Source: an uncultured Caryophanales bacterium (GTDB taxonomy: Bacteria; Bacillota_I; Bacilli_A; RF39; UBA660). Taken from it: 41,823 bases of DNA. Positions within the stretch are counted from its first letter, which is position 1, and each line of letters begins with the position of its first letter. Below are positions 1 through 8,551 of this stretch, piece by piece. Where the stretch lies: NCBI GenBank assembly GCA_947168625.1, contig CAMVMQ010000003.1:1-41823 (forward strand). The letters run 5' to 3'. The notes below the pieces were generated by a model. That model had not been told where the DNA came from, searched no databases, and was given only the letters and a program-made list of their open reading frames with translations. Made by a program: the position numbers and the translations under genes.

Positions 1-20
1 AATAAAAGGAGTTGATCCAA

Positions 21-869
21 ATGAATGAAAATAAAACTAATATAAATTGGTATCCAGGACATATGGCTAAGACAAAGAGAGAAATCAAAGAAAAAATGGA
101 TTTAATTGATATAGTGTTTGAGGTAATTGATGCTAGAATTCCACTATCTTCGAAAAATGAGGATATTAATAGTATCATAGATAAAAAACCAAGGATTCTA
201 ATTATGACTAAGAAAGATTTATGTGACGAAAGTGTTACTAACAAATGGAAATTATATTATGAAGATAAAGGATATATTGTTGTAATGATGGATCTAATAA
301 ATAATACTAGTATGAAATCATTATATGATAAAGTAAATCCTTTAATTAATAATATGAATAAGAAAAGAGTAGATAAAGGTCTAAAAGAAAGAAAAGCACG
401 AATATTAGTTATCGGTGTTCCAAATGTTGGTAAAAGTACTTTAATTAATAGATTAGTAGGTAGGAAAAGTGCTAATGTTGGCAATAGACCAGGTGTTACT
501 AAAAGCCTAGAGTGGATTAGAATAAATGACAAGATGGAACTTCTTGATACCCCAGGTATATTATGGCCTAAAATAGATAATAAGGAAATTGCCTATAATT
601 TAGCTAGTATGACTGCGATTAAGGAAGAAGTATTGAATACCGATGAAATTGCCATTTATATTATTAATACTCTTTTAAAATATTATAAAGATAATCTAAT
701 TGAGAGATATTCTCTTTCTTCCATTGATGACCTTATAGATATATTAGATGATATCGGTAAGAAAATAGGAGCAATTAAAAGCAGTGAAGTTGATTATGAT
801 AGAGTATATCTTCGAATAATTAAAGATTTACGAGATGGCTATTTAGGGAAAATAACCTTTGATAGATAA
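21..869 (+). CDS. rbgA: RbgA/YlqF ribosome biogenesis GTPase
   Basis: Circularly permuted GTPase of the RbgA family, which acts in late assembly of the 50S subunit. The motif order is permuted as expected: TKKD (G4) at about residue 63, then GVPNVGKST (P-loop, about 132-140), then DTPG (G3, about 176-179). The N-terminal WYPGHM stretch is the family signature. Length of 282 residues matches the family. The ATG at 21 is chosen over a TTG at 12 because AAAGGAG lies about 9 nt before it. It ends at a bidirectional terminator shared with the convergent gene. In Bacillus it sits near rimM/trmD, which here are about 12 kb away. Confidence 0.95.
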   Translation: MNENKTNINWYPGHMAKTKREIKEKMDLIDIVFEVIDARIPLSSKNEDINSIIDKKPRILIMTKKDLCDESVTNKWKLYYEDKGYIVVMMDLINNTSMKSLYDKVNPLINNMNKKRVDKGLKERKARILVIGVPNVGKSTLINRLVGRKSANVGNRPGVTKSLEWIRINDKMELLDTPGILWPKIDNKEIAYNLASMTAIKEEVLNTDEIAIYIINTLLKYYKDNLIERYSLSSIDDLIDILDDIGKKIGAIKSSEVDYDRVYLRIIKDLRDGYLGKITFDR

Positions 870-870
870 A

Positions 871-902
871 AATAAAGTTATCAGTAATTGATAACTTTAT
901 TT
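871..902. terminator. Bidirectional rho-independent terminator (rbgA / exporter gene)
   Basis: A perfect 13-bp stem (871-883 with 889-901) with loop GTAAT lies between the convergent genes. Its ends are A/T-rich, so it can serve both strands. Confidence 0.8.
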
Positions 903-1394
903 TATTATTTTTCCTAATATTCCATAAGAGATAATACTCATTATCAAACTTGCCATAATTACACCAAGAAAGATATAAATAAAAGATTTTTTTCTGTCTA
1001 AGTGAAGAATAGAAGCTAAGGCAGAACCCGTCCAAGCACCAGTCCCTGGAAGCGGAATACCTACAAATAGTAGAAGTCCTAAATAACCATATTTGTCTAT
1101 TTGCTTTCTTTTAGATAGAATTTTCTTTTCTATTTTTATAGCCAATTTACTAGTTAATTTCATTTTTTTTAAGAATTCTAAAATCTTTTCCATGAATAAA
1201 AGAACTAATGGAATTGGAAGAACATTTCCTATAATACTAATAATATATCCTTTAAAAAAAGAAATTTTCAAAAGAGCAGAGGCAATCAATCCACCACGAA
1301 GTTCTAAAAGAGGTAGAATTGATATTATGAAGACAATTAGCTCTTTACCTAAAGGACCAAGTATTTTAATTAGACCTTCAATTAACTTTTCCAT
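897..1394 (-). CDS. Small multidrug export family membrane protein (COG2426-like)
   Basis: A 165-residue integral membrane protein resembling the putative small multidrug export family (COG2426/PF06695). Hydrophobic segments lie near residues 15-35, 45-70, 103-125 and 138-160. Family-like motifs seen are LPLLELRGG near residue 30 and GIPLPGTGAWTG near residue 112. The lysine-rich stretch between (about 70-100) is probably cytoplasmic. The transported substrate is unknown and the drug-export label is not well supported experimentally for the family. It stands alone, convergent to rbgA. Confidence 0.8.
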   Translation of the reverse strand: MEKLIEGLIKILGPLGKELIVFIISILPLLELRGGLIASALLKISFFKGYIISIIGNVLPIPLVLLFMEKILEFLKKMKLTSKLAIKIEKKILSKRKQIDKYGYLGLLLFVGIPLPGTGAWTGSALASILHLDRKKSFIYIFLGVIMASLIMSIISYGILGKIIK

Positions 1395-1485
1395 TTTGTA
1401 TCACATCCTAAATAATTATATCAAATAATTAATAATCAGACAATAAGTAGTGCAATAAAATATTATAAAATAATAATATAATTAC

Positions 1486-1514
1486 TTGAAAAATAATAAA
1501 AATTATAGTATTAT
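1486..1514 (+). promoter_or_regulatory. Sigma-A-type promoter for the anchored hypothetical
   Basis: TTGAAA (1486-1491), 17-nt spacer, TATTAT (1509-1514), about 45 nt upstream of the ATG at 1559. The region is very AT-rich, which lowers specificity. Confidence 0.5.
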
Positions 1515-1558
1515 TTATATAGAATAAAGTAAGAAAAAAGATAAGGAGAGGTTTTAAA

Positions 1559-2398
1559 ATGAACGAACAAGATTTAATTATTGAAAAGAAAATTGAAAAA
1601 AGAGAAAAGACTGATATAATTATTGCTTATATGTTGATAGTAGTACTTATTTTTTGTATACTATTTGTGATTTATTTAAAGTTTATCAAAAAAGGAAAAA
1701 AATTAGAAACTATTCCTACTGAATATACAGTAAATACCATTACTCTTAATGATATAGCAAGTAGTTTAAGCAGTAATCTAAGTTCTAAATATAATTCTAT
1801 TACTGCTCTTGCAAAAGACACTAGTATAACAATTAATTATGGAGATATAAATTATAATGTTCCCTTAGAAGGAAATGAACTAGTTTTTAATATTGACAAT
1901 GATAATATGACATTATCTGAAGATATATATAAAGAGATACTTTCTAGTGTTTGTACATTTTATCATAATGATAGAGAAGGATGTAAAAACGCCGCTATTA
2001 AAGTAAGCGAGAGTAATCCTACTAGTGGAGTTAGATTTGATAGTAATAAAATTTATATTAATATAGTTAATTCTATTTCTCCAAATGAAACGTCTACTAC
2101 ACTTATCTATAATACAGAAACAGAAGCTAATCTTGATACCTCTTTTGAAGTTGAAATGAATAATACCAAAATTAGTAATATCGTAATAGATACAGAGAAC
2201 AATGTAAAAGTTACTGGGGATATTACCTATACAAGTGATAAAACTACCAGTAAAGTTACTGTTAAACTATATGATGAAAATAATACTTTACTTGAAGAAA
2301 AATCCGTCGCTGCAGTGGATAATTTTAGTATAATTTTTGAATATAGTGATACTTTAAAAATAGATAATTTAAAAAAATATAGTGTAGTAGTAGAATAG
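1559..2398 (+). CDS. Membrane-anchored extracytoplasmic protein, unknown function
   Basis: I do not recognise this 279-residue protein. It has a short charged cytoplasmic N-terminus, one membrane segment at about residues 22-41 followed by lysines, and a long Asn/Ser/Thr-rich exported region. Two cysteines in the exported part (near residues 132 and 141) could form a disulfide. The last ~80 residues alternate in a beta-rich pattern, suggesting an Ig-like or FxLD-type fold, but that is a guess. A GGAGAGG ribosome binding site precedes the ATG. It is followed 8 nt later by deoD, so the two are probably co-transcribed. Confidence 0.7.
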   Translation: MNEQDLIIEKKIEKREKTDIIIAYMLIVVLIFCILFVIYLKFIKKGKKLETIPTEYTVNTITLNDIASSLSSNLSSKYNSITALAKDTSITINYGDINYNVPLEGNELVFNIDNDNMTLSEDIYKEILSSVCTFYHNDREGCKNAAIKVSESNPTSGVRFDSNKIYINIVNSISPNETSTTLIYNTETEANLDTSFEVEMNNTKISNIVIDTENNVKVTGDITYTSDKTTSKVTVKLYDENNTLLEEKSVAAVDNFSIIFEYSDTLKIDNLKKYSVVVE

Positions 2399-2406
2399 GA
2401 GACGTT

Positions 2407-3114
2407 ATGAGCACGCATATAGAAAGCAAAAAAGAAAGTATTTCCCAAACTGTTTTGATGCCTGGAGATCCTAAAAGGTGTGAGTATATTGCTAAAAAAT
2501 ATTTATCAAATCCCATTTTAGTAAATGATGTAAGAGGAATGACCGCTTATACTGGTTTTTACAAGAGTCGTAAAATAACTCTTTTTCCATCAGGTATGGG
2601 AAATCCAAGTATGGGTATTTATTCATATGAATTATTTAAAGATTATGATGTTCAAAATATTATACGAATAGGAACAATGGGGGCCTATACAAATCTTTCA
2701 CTAAAAGACATTGTTTTAGTTGAAAATTCTTTTACAAATTCTAATTATGGAGTATATGCTTCTGCATATAATACAAATATGATAGGGGCTAGCCAAACAC
2801 TTAATAAAGTTATTTTAAATACTTCTAAAGAATTAAAGCTTAATATCAATTATGGGAATATTTATTCTTCGGATGTCTTTTATGAAAAAGAAAATAACTA
2901 CAAGAGCATTGCCAGTAAATACCGTGTGCTAGGAGTTGAAATGGAAAGCTTTGCTCTCTTCATTAATGCAGCATTATTTAAGAGAAATGCCAGTACATTA
3001 TTAATGGTAAGCGATAGCTTTTTAAATGCAGATAAACTATCTCAAGAAGAAAGAGAGCAAGGATTAGATAATTTAATTATCTTAGCATTAGAATCTTGTT
3101 TAAAATTACAATAA
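2407..3114 (+). CDS. deoD: Purine-nucleoside phosphorylase (DeoD type)
   Basis: Phosphorolysis of purine (deoxy)nucleosides to base and (deoxy)ribose-1-phosphate in purine salvage. The 235-residue length matches hexameric DeoD enzymes. Visible motifs are MPGDPKR near residue 18 (phosphate contact), GSMG-like IGTMGAY near residue 88, GVEMESFAL near residue 178 (ribose-binding Met-Glu) and VSDSF near residue 204, whose Asp is the usual catalytic acid. AGGAG precedes the ATG. It starts just after the anchored hypothetical and is followed by the M16 pair after a 28-nt gap. Confidence 0.93.
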   Translation: MSTHIESKKESISQTVLMPGDPKRCEYIAKKYLSNPILVNDVRGMTAYTGFYKSRKITLFPSGMGNPSMGIYSYELFKDYDVQNIIRIGTMGAYTNLSLKDIVLVENSFTNSNYGVYASAYNTNMIGASQTLNKVILNTSKELKLNINYGNIYSSDVFYEKENNYKSIASKYRVLGVEMESFALFINAALFKRNASTLLMVSDSFLNADKLSQEEREQGLDNLIILALESCLKLQ

Positions 3115-3142
3115 TAGGATATAATATCACCAGGAGGCATAT

Positions 3143-4402
3143 ATGAATTTCACTACAATAAATAAAGGTGCATATAATTTGCATCTTATTAAAACCAAAA
3201 AATTTAAAACAATAACAATTGATATTAATTTCTATAGAGATATTAAAAAAGAAGAAATAACTAAAAGAAACTTACTTAAGATGGTTCTTTTAGATTCAAG
3301 TAAAAATTATAGGAGCGAGAAAGATTTGATTATTGAAAGTGAGAATCTTTATGATATTAAAGTATCTTCATCTATTTCAAGAATTGGTCGCTTTAGTAAT
3401 CTATCTTTTCAGACAAAGTTTTTAAATGAAAAATATACCGAGAAAGGAATGGACGAAGAGTCTGTTGTCTTTTTTCTTGACTTACTTTTTAATCCCAATA
3501 TTAAAGATAATACATTCGTTAATATTGATAAGCAGAAAGAACGTTTACGACAAGATATTGAAAGTATTAAAGATAATAAACCAAAACTTGCTAACTTAAA
3601 GTTAATGGAAAAAATTAAAGATATGCCATACTCTTTAAATACATATGGATACATTGAAGATTTAGATAAAATAGATGGTAAAAATTTATATGAATACTAT
3701 AAAGAAGTATTAGAAAAAGATCAGATCGATATTTTTGTTCTAGGAGACATTGATACTTCTTTAATGAAAAAATTATTTGATAAATACTTCATTATTAATA
3801 CTTTTAAAAAAGAAAATAAAAATTTACTTGTACCCGAATTAACAAAAAGAAAAAGAATTACAAGATATCGTGAATACATGGATGTTAATCAAGCACAGAT
3901 TATTTTACTGCTTTCTCTAAATAATCTAACTGATTTTGAAAGAAAATATACTATTAAAGTTCTAAACGAAGTACTAGGAGGATCATCATACTCAATTCTT
4001 TTTGACCGTGTAAGAGAAAAAAAAGGATACTGCTACTACATTAATGCTAGTGTAAAAGCCTACGATAATATCATGGTTATTAATTCAGGTGTCGAAAAAG
4101 AAAATACAGACAAATGTATTAAACTTATTCGTAAGTGCTTAAAAGAAGTTAAAGATGGTAAAATTGATGAGGAACTAATTTCTTCCTCAATTAAAACAAT
4201 AGTATCTGGTATTAAATCTTCATATGATAATCCTTTAAGTATTATTAATACGTATTTTTCTAAAGTACTAGTAGGAACAGCAGAAGAAGATGATAGAATA
4301 AAAGCTTTTCAGAGTATTACCAAAGATAATTTAGTTAATGTTGCTAAAAAGATATCTGTACATAGTATCCTTACATTAGAAAAGGGGGATAGTAATGAAT
4401 AA
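3143..4402 (+). CDS. ymfF: M16 peptidase-like protein, YmfF type
   Basis: A 419-residue member of the M16 (pitrilysin/insulinase-like) fold, matching YmfF in its pairing with YmfH. No HxxEH zinc motif is present, as expected for the inactive half of a two-subunit M16 pair. The C-terminal half holds a typical M16 segment (GGSSYSILFDRVREKKGYCYY near residues 276-296), which in the family packs against the active partner. In Bacillus the YmfF/YmfH genes neighbour ymfI, linked to elongation factor P modification; no ymfI is seen here. AGGAGG precedes the ATG, and the end overlaps ymfH by 8 nt, indicating translational coupling. Confidence 0.88.
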   Translation: MNFTTINKGAYNLHLIKTKKFKTITIDINFYRDIKKEEITKRNLLKMVLLDSSKNYRSEKDLIIESENLYDIKVSSSISRIGRFSNLSFQTKFLNEKYTEKGMDEESVVFFLDLLFNPNIKDNTFVNIDKQKERLRQDIESIKDNKPKLANLKLMEKIKDMPYSLNTYGYIEDLDKIDGKNLYEYYKEVLEKDQIDIFVLGDIDTSLMKKLFDKYFIINTFKKENKNLLVPELTKRKRITRYREYMDVNQAQIILLLSLNNLTDFERKYTIKVLNEVLGGSSYSILFDRVREKKGYCYYINASVKAYDNIMVINSGVEKENTDKCIKLIRKCLKEVKDGKIDEELISSSIKTIVSGIKSSYDNPLSIINTYFSKVLVGTAEEDDRIKAFQSITKDNLVNVAKKISVHSILTLEKGDSNE

Positions 4403-5672
4403 AATAAAGATTAAAACTCTTGATGAAGAAGTTATCTATGATAAACTAGATAATGGACTTGAAGTATATTTAGTCAATAAAGCAACTTTCAGCAGTAGTT
4501 ATGTAACATTTACAACAAAATATGGCTCTGTATATAATGAATTTACTCCATTGGGAGAAGATAAATTAAAGAAGTTTCCAAAAGGTATTGCTCACTTTCT
4601 TGAACACAAAGTATTCGCAGTAAAAGACGGACCTGATCCGATGGAGTTCTTTTCAAGAAGTGGTAGTATTTGTAATGCTTATACGACATTCAATAATACC
4701 ACATATCTTTTCTATGCCACAAATAAATTGGAAGAAAACATTTCCTATTTACTTGATTATGTGCAAGAACTTTATTTAACTCCCGAGTCAGTAGAAAATG
4801 AGAAAAAGATTATTTCAGAAGAGATTCATATGTATGATGATAAACCAAGTGAAGTACTCTCTGAAAGAATTAGATTAAATGCGCTTCATACTAATCCATA
4901 TCGTGATAGTATTATCGGTACTGTAGAAGATATTAGTAAGATAACAAAGGAAGATTTAGAAACTTGTTATAGCACTTTTTATCATCCATCAAATATGTTT
5001 TTAATAGTGGTAGGCTCTTTTGATTCTGATAAGATATTAAAAGTGATTCGCGATAACCAAAATAAAAAAAAGTTCAAACCCGCTAGAAAAATAAAAGTTA
5101 AAGAGTTTAAAGAAGAAGATAGTGTTTATAAGAAAAGTGAAGTAATTACAAGTTCTACTAGTATTCCAAAGGTTTCTATTACATTAAAAATAAACACTAA
5201 AAAGATTAATCTATCTCGAAGAAAAATATCCTTATATTTATATATATTATTTTCTTCTATGTTTGATGAAACATCTATCTTTGATGAGAAACTTAAGAAA
5301 GAAAAGATAATCACAAATACAGCCTATATTAGCACATTAAATAGTAATACTCACATCTTAGTAAGTATTATTAACGAAACAGAAAAATATAAAGAGTTCA
5401 TTGATAGAGTGGAAAATGAATTAAAAAATATGAGTATTAGTAAAGAAGATTTTGAACGAAAGAAAAAAGTACTAATAAGTAATGAATTATTTGCATGCGA
5501 GTATGCTGAACAAATAAATGATATATTGCTTGATGATTTAATTTTTGAAGGAAAGATTGAAAGCGATCCTATCGGAATTATTAATAGTTTAAGCATAGAT
5601 GAATTAAATGATATAATTAAAAAAATAGATAATGAAAATATCTCCAAAGTAATTTTAAAAAACAAGAAATAA
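4395..5672 (+). CDS. ymfH: M16 zinc peptidase, YmfH type
   Basis: The active half of the M16 pair, 425 residues. It carries the inverted zinc motif HFLEH at residues 67-71, and a downstream glutamate in the stretch ENEKKIISEEIHMYDD (about 135-150) fits the third zinc ligand. It probably forms a heterodimeric peptidase with the preceding product. The real substrate is not known. GGGGG lies before the ATG inside the end of ymfF. It is closed by a terminator that overlaps its stop codon. Confidence 0.9.
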   Translation: MNKIKIKTLDEEVIYDKLDNGLEVYLVNKATFSSSYVTFTTKYGSVYNEFTPLGEDKLKKFPKGIAHFLEHKVFAVKDGPDPMEFFSRSGSICNAYTTFNNTTYLFYATNKLEENISYLLDYVQELYLTPESVENEKKIISEEIHMYDDKPSEVLSERIRLNALHTNPYRDSIIGTVEDISKITKEDLETCYSTFYHPSNMFLIVVGSFDSDKILKVIRDNQNKKKFKPARKIKVKEFKEEDSVYKKSEVITSSTSIPKVSITLKINTKKINLSRRKISLYLYILFSSMFDETSIFDEKLKKEKIITNTAYISTLNSNTHILVSIINETEKYKEFIDRVENELKNMSISKEDFERKKKVLISNELFACEYAEQINDILLDDLIFEGKIESDPIGIINSLSIDELNDIIKKIDNENISKVILKNKK

Positions 5673-5700
5673 TACTATAAATTTTTAGTATTATTTTTTT
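5671..5700 (+). terminator. Rho-independent terminator of the ymfFH operon
   Basis: Stem AATACTA (5671-5677) with TAGTATT (5686-5692), followed by a run of seven T. The stem includes the ymfH stop codon. Confidence 0.75.
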
Positions 5701-5740
5701 ATTTATAAGAAAAGTGCTTTTATAAATACAATAAATTTTG

Positions 5741-5754
5741 CGAACAATTGTTCT
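5741..5754. promoter_or_regulatory. Putative LexA (DinR) box
   Basis: CGAACAATTGTTCT: the core GAAC-N4-GTTC is a perfect 12-bp palindrome and matches the Gram-positive SOS box (CGAAC-N4-GTTCG) except the last base. It lies 8 nt before a TTGACT/TATACT promoter. No lexA gene is in the window. Confidence 0.65.
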
Positions 5755-5762
5755 AAAAGATA

Positions 5763-5790
5763 TTGACTATTTTATAGGGTTTAATATACT
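5763..5790 (+). promoter_or_regulatory. Sigma-A-type promoter next to the LexA box
   Basis: TTGACT (5763-5768), 16-nt spacer, TATACT (5785-5790). Transcription would begin near 5797 and run into a segment with a GAGAGGTG ribosome-binding-like sequence (5805-5812) and no annotated gene. Confidence 0.6.
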
Positions 5791-5817
5791 TATTTTGTAA
5801 GTAAGAGAGGTGATGGC

Positions 5818-5883
5818 CTGAATTATAATTTAGTGTTGTTCTCAATAATTATAAAAATATACGTACAGTGCTTACCTTTATAA
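5818..5883 (+). CDS. Possible SOS-linked small hydrophobic peptide (CTG start)
   Basis: Very tentative. A 21-codon frame opens at CTG 5818, five bases after GAGAGGTG, and would give a hydrophobic peptide (first residues MNYNLVLFS, then IIIKIYV) ending in LPL. The layout of LexA box, promoter, ribosome site and short membrane-like peptide resembles SOS-induced toxin genes such as tisB. The arms GTAAG (near 5799) and CTTAC (near 5870) could pair around it. The non-ATG start is the main weakness; the transcript might instead be a non-coding RNA. Confidence 0.25.
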   Translation: MNYNLVLFSIIIKIYVQCLPL

Positions 5884-6172
5884 TAAACAATATAGTTTAA
5901 AAAGGCGAACAGTCTTCTAGAAATGATTTACAAAAATATTTATTTTTTTGAATTTTAAGAAACATTAAAAACACGATAAATCAAAAAAATAGCTAAAATT
6001 AATTTACATTAAAAAAATAAAAGCATTTGGAATTGCCTTGATAATAAAGGATTTGCTGAGTTAATAGACAAAAATAGAGATTTGCAAAAATTAAAAAAAT
6101 AGGAAAAAGCAAAAAAAACAAAGTATTAAAAAAACAAAAAATGTAAAATTTCGAAAAAGCGAACAAAACATC
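5884..6172. other. AT-rich intergenic stretch with possible gene remnant
   Basis: About 290 nt, mostly A-runs, with no full gene. One frame on the plus strand (6013-6102) reads like coding sequence without a start codon: it contains IWNCLDNKGFAELIDKNRDL and ends in a lysine-rich tail at TAG 6100. This could be the end of a decayed gene. GCGAAC, a LexA half-site sequence, recurs at 5905 and 6159. No convincing riboswitch was found. Confidence 0.4.
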
Positions 6173-6201
6173 TTGACAAGGGTATTATAGTAATATATAA
6201 T
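6173..6201 (+). promoter_or_regulatory. Strong sigma-A promoter of the nrdD operon
   Basis: Consensus TTGACA (6173-6178), 17-nt spacer, consensus TATAAT (6196-6201). The leader is about 25 nt and includes AGAGGAGGA (6216-6224) before the ATG at 6234. Confidence 0.85.
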
Positions 6202-6233
6202 TATGATTGTAATGTAGAGGAGGAAGCAAAAAA

Positions 6234-8531
6234 ATGACAGACGTCGAAGAGAAATTAGAAGAACTAGAGGTCATCAAAAGAAACGGAAAAAAAGTGTCTT
6301 TCGATGGCAAAAAAATAGCTCTAGCGATTAAAAAAGGATTTGATAGTATAATCCTTGAAGATGATGAAAAAAAATATACAGCTCAAGATATTCAAAAAGT
6401 ATATCAAGCAGTTGTTAAAAAAATAGATAAGGAATATTTGCCAATTGGTAAGATTAAAATTGAACAGGTTCAAGATTTGATTGAAGATAATCTTAAAAAG
6501 TATGGGTATGATGATGTATTAGATTCTTTTTCAGAGTATCGTAAGAGAAGAAGTGCAGCAAGAGAAGCTTTTCGAGACGATAAAAATATGGCTAGATTGC
6601 AAAAAAGTATTGAAGGTCTTGGACTTAAAAGTGCTAATGAAGAAGATTCAAAGAGAGAAAATGCAAATATTGATGGTAATACAGCCATGGGAACAATGCT
6701 TCAGTTTGGAAGCACCATATCTAGAGCTTTTACAGAAACATACTTAATGAAAAAGAAATTTGCAGAAGCCCATGATAATGGTGATATACATATTCATGAT
6801 ATGGATTTTGAAGCTATGGGTACTACTACATGCTGCCAAATAGATTTAACAAAATTATTTAAAAATGGTTTTTCAACTGGTCATGGATATTTAAGAGAAC
6901 CACAGAGTATTATGAGTTATGCGGCTTTAGCAGCTATTGCAATTCAAGCAAATCAAAATGATCAACATGGTGGTCAGTCAATACCAGCTTTTGATTATTA
7001 TATGGCACCAGGTGTTCTTAAAACTTTTAAAAGACAATTTAAACAGGCAGTATACGAATTATTAGATTTTTCTGATTTTATTAGTTTTATTAATATGGAT
7101 AAGGTTGAGAAGGAAATTGATAAATTAGGAAGTATTAATATTGATATCGATGTTTTTGAACCAATTTATAAAGAGAGTAGTGAAGTTAAAAAAATTATTG
7201 AAAAAGGATATGAAATTGCTTACAAGAAAACTAATAGAGAAACTTATCAAGCTATGGAAGGATTTATTCATAATCTTAATACAATGCATTCAAGAGCAGG
7301 TGCACAAGTTCCATTTTCATCTGTTAATTTTGGTACTGATACTTCTCCTGAAGGTAGAATGGTTATCAAAAACTTTCTATTAGCTACTGATGCTGGACTT
7401 GGCCATGGGGAAACACCAATCTTTCCAATATCAATATTTAAATTAAAGAAAGGTGTTAGTTATGAGATTGATGATCCTAACTATGATTTATTTAAGTTAG
7501 CATGTAAAGTATCCGCTAAAAGACTATTTCCAAATTTTTCATTCTTAGATTCATCATTTAATAAACCTTTCTATAAAGGTGACTATACAACAGAAGTTGG
7601 TTATATGGGATGCCGTACTAGGGTTATGGCTAATGTTGTAGATGAAGATAAAGCTGTAACTGTAGGACGTGGTAATTTATCATTTACTTCAATTAATTTA
7701 CCTAGACTTGGTATTAAGCACGGCATTGTAAGAAATGATAAAACTGATATGAAAGGGTTCTATGAAGAGTTAGGAAATCTTATGGATTTAGTTAAAGATC
7801 AATTACTTGAAAGATTTGAAATACAGTGTAACAGAAAATTGTATAATTTTCCATTCTTACTTGGTCAAGGTGTTTGGATTGATTCAGAAAAGCTTAAACC
7901 TAATGACCGTTTAAAGAAAATATTAAAACACGGTACTTTATCAATAGGATTTATAGGCTTAGCAGAATGCTTAAAGGCATTAATAGGTAAACATCATGGT
8001 GAAAGTGATGAAGCACAAAAACTTGGACTAGAAATAATTGGTTTTATGCGTAAAAAATGTGACGAATATGCTAAAGAATATAAGCTTAATTTTACCTTGC
8101 TAGCTACTCCTGCTGAAGGATTATCTGGAAGATTTATTAATATTGATAAAGCTGTATATGGTAAAATTAAAGGTGTAACTGATAGAGAATACTATACTAA
8201 TTCATTCCATGTTCCTGTTTACTATAATATTTCTATCGTAAACAAGATTAAGAAAGAGGGAGTATATCATAAGCTAACAAATGCTGGTCACATTAGTTAT
8301 ATTGAATTAGATGGCGATACAACAAATAATCTTGAAGCTTTTGAAAGAATAGTAAGATTAATGTACGAAAATGATATGGGATATGCCGCAATTAATCATC
8401 CTGTTGATCGTGATCCAGTTTGTGGCTATACTGGGGTAATTGGTGATGTATGTCCTGGATGTGGAAGGCATAATTTTGAGGCCGTTCCAATTGATAGAGT
8501 TAATGAATATAAGAATAGTTGTAATTGTTAA
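6234..8531 (+). CDS. nrdD: Anaerobic ribonucleoside-triphosphate reductase, catalytic chain (glycyl-radical segment absent)
   Basis: Class III ribonucleotide reductase large chain, reducing NTPs to dNTPs without oxygen. An ATP-cone occupies about residues 10-105 (start: VIKRNGKKVSFDGKKI). The body carries typical NrdD motifs such as HIHDMDF (about residue 183), GGQSIPAFDYYMAPG (about 245) and CQIDL. The C-terminus has a zinc-ribbon-like part, DPVCGYTGVIGDVCPGCGR, then stops at CNC. The first knuckle has one Cys rather than CxxC. The RxCGY/RxTGY glycyl-radical segment that ends canonical NrdD is not in this chain; it is in the next small gene. An oxygen-free growth mode is implied. Confidence 0.95.
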   Translation: MTDVEEKLEELEVIKRNGKKVSFDGKKIALAIKKGFDSIILEDDEKKYTAQDIQKVYQAVVKKIDKEYLPIGKIKIEQVQDLIEDNLKKYGYDDVLDSFSEYRKRRSAAREAFRDDKNMARLQKSIEGLGLKSANEEDSKRENANIDGNTAMGTMLQFGSTISRAFTETYLMKKKFAEAHDNGDIHIHDMDFEAMGTTTCCQIDLTKLFKNGFSTGHGYLREPQSIMSYAALAAIAIQANQNDQHGGQSIPAFDYYMAPGVLKTFKRQFKQAVYELLDFSDFISFINMDKVEKEIDKLGSINIDIDVFEPIYKESSEVKKIIEKGYEIAYKKTNRETYQAMEGFIHNLNTMHSRAGAQVPFSSVNFGTDTSPEGRMVIKNFLLATDAGLGHGETPIFPISIFKLKKGVSYEIDDPNYDLFKLACKVSAKRLFPNFSFLDSSFNKPFYKGDYTTEVGYMGCRTRVMANVVDEDKAVTVGRGNLSFTSINLPRLGIKHGIVRNDKTDMKGFYEELGNLMDLVKDQLLERFEIQCNRKLYNFPFLLGQGVWIDSEKLKPNDRLKKILKHGTLSIGFIGLAECLKALIGKHHGESDEAQKLGLEIIGFMRKKCDEYAKEYKLNFTLLATPAEGLSGRFINIDKAVYGKIKGVTDREYYTNSFHVPVYYNISIVNKIKKEGVYHKLTNAGHISYIELDGDTTNNLEAFERIVRLMYENDMGYAAINHPVDRDPVCGYTGVIGDVCPGCGRHNFEAVPIDRVNEYKNSCNC

Positions 8532-8551
8532 ATAGAAAAGAGGAGTTAAAA

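Noticed and set aside
5885..5898. NrdR-like box AAACAATATAGTTT upstream of nrdD
   Set aside because: It is two bases shorter than the NrdR consensus, stands alone rather than as a pair, and lies 275 nt from the nrdD promoter.
6470..6688. Open frames on the opposite strand of nrdD, clpB and other large genes
   Set aside because: They lack ribosome sites and family features, and are expected shadows of AT-rich coding sequence.
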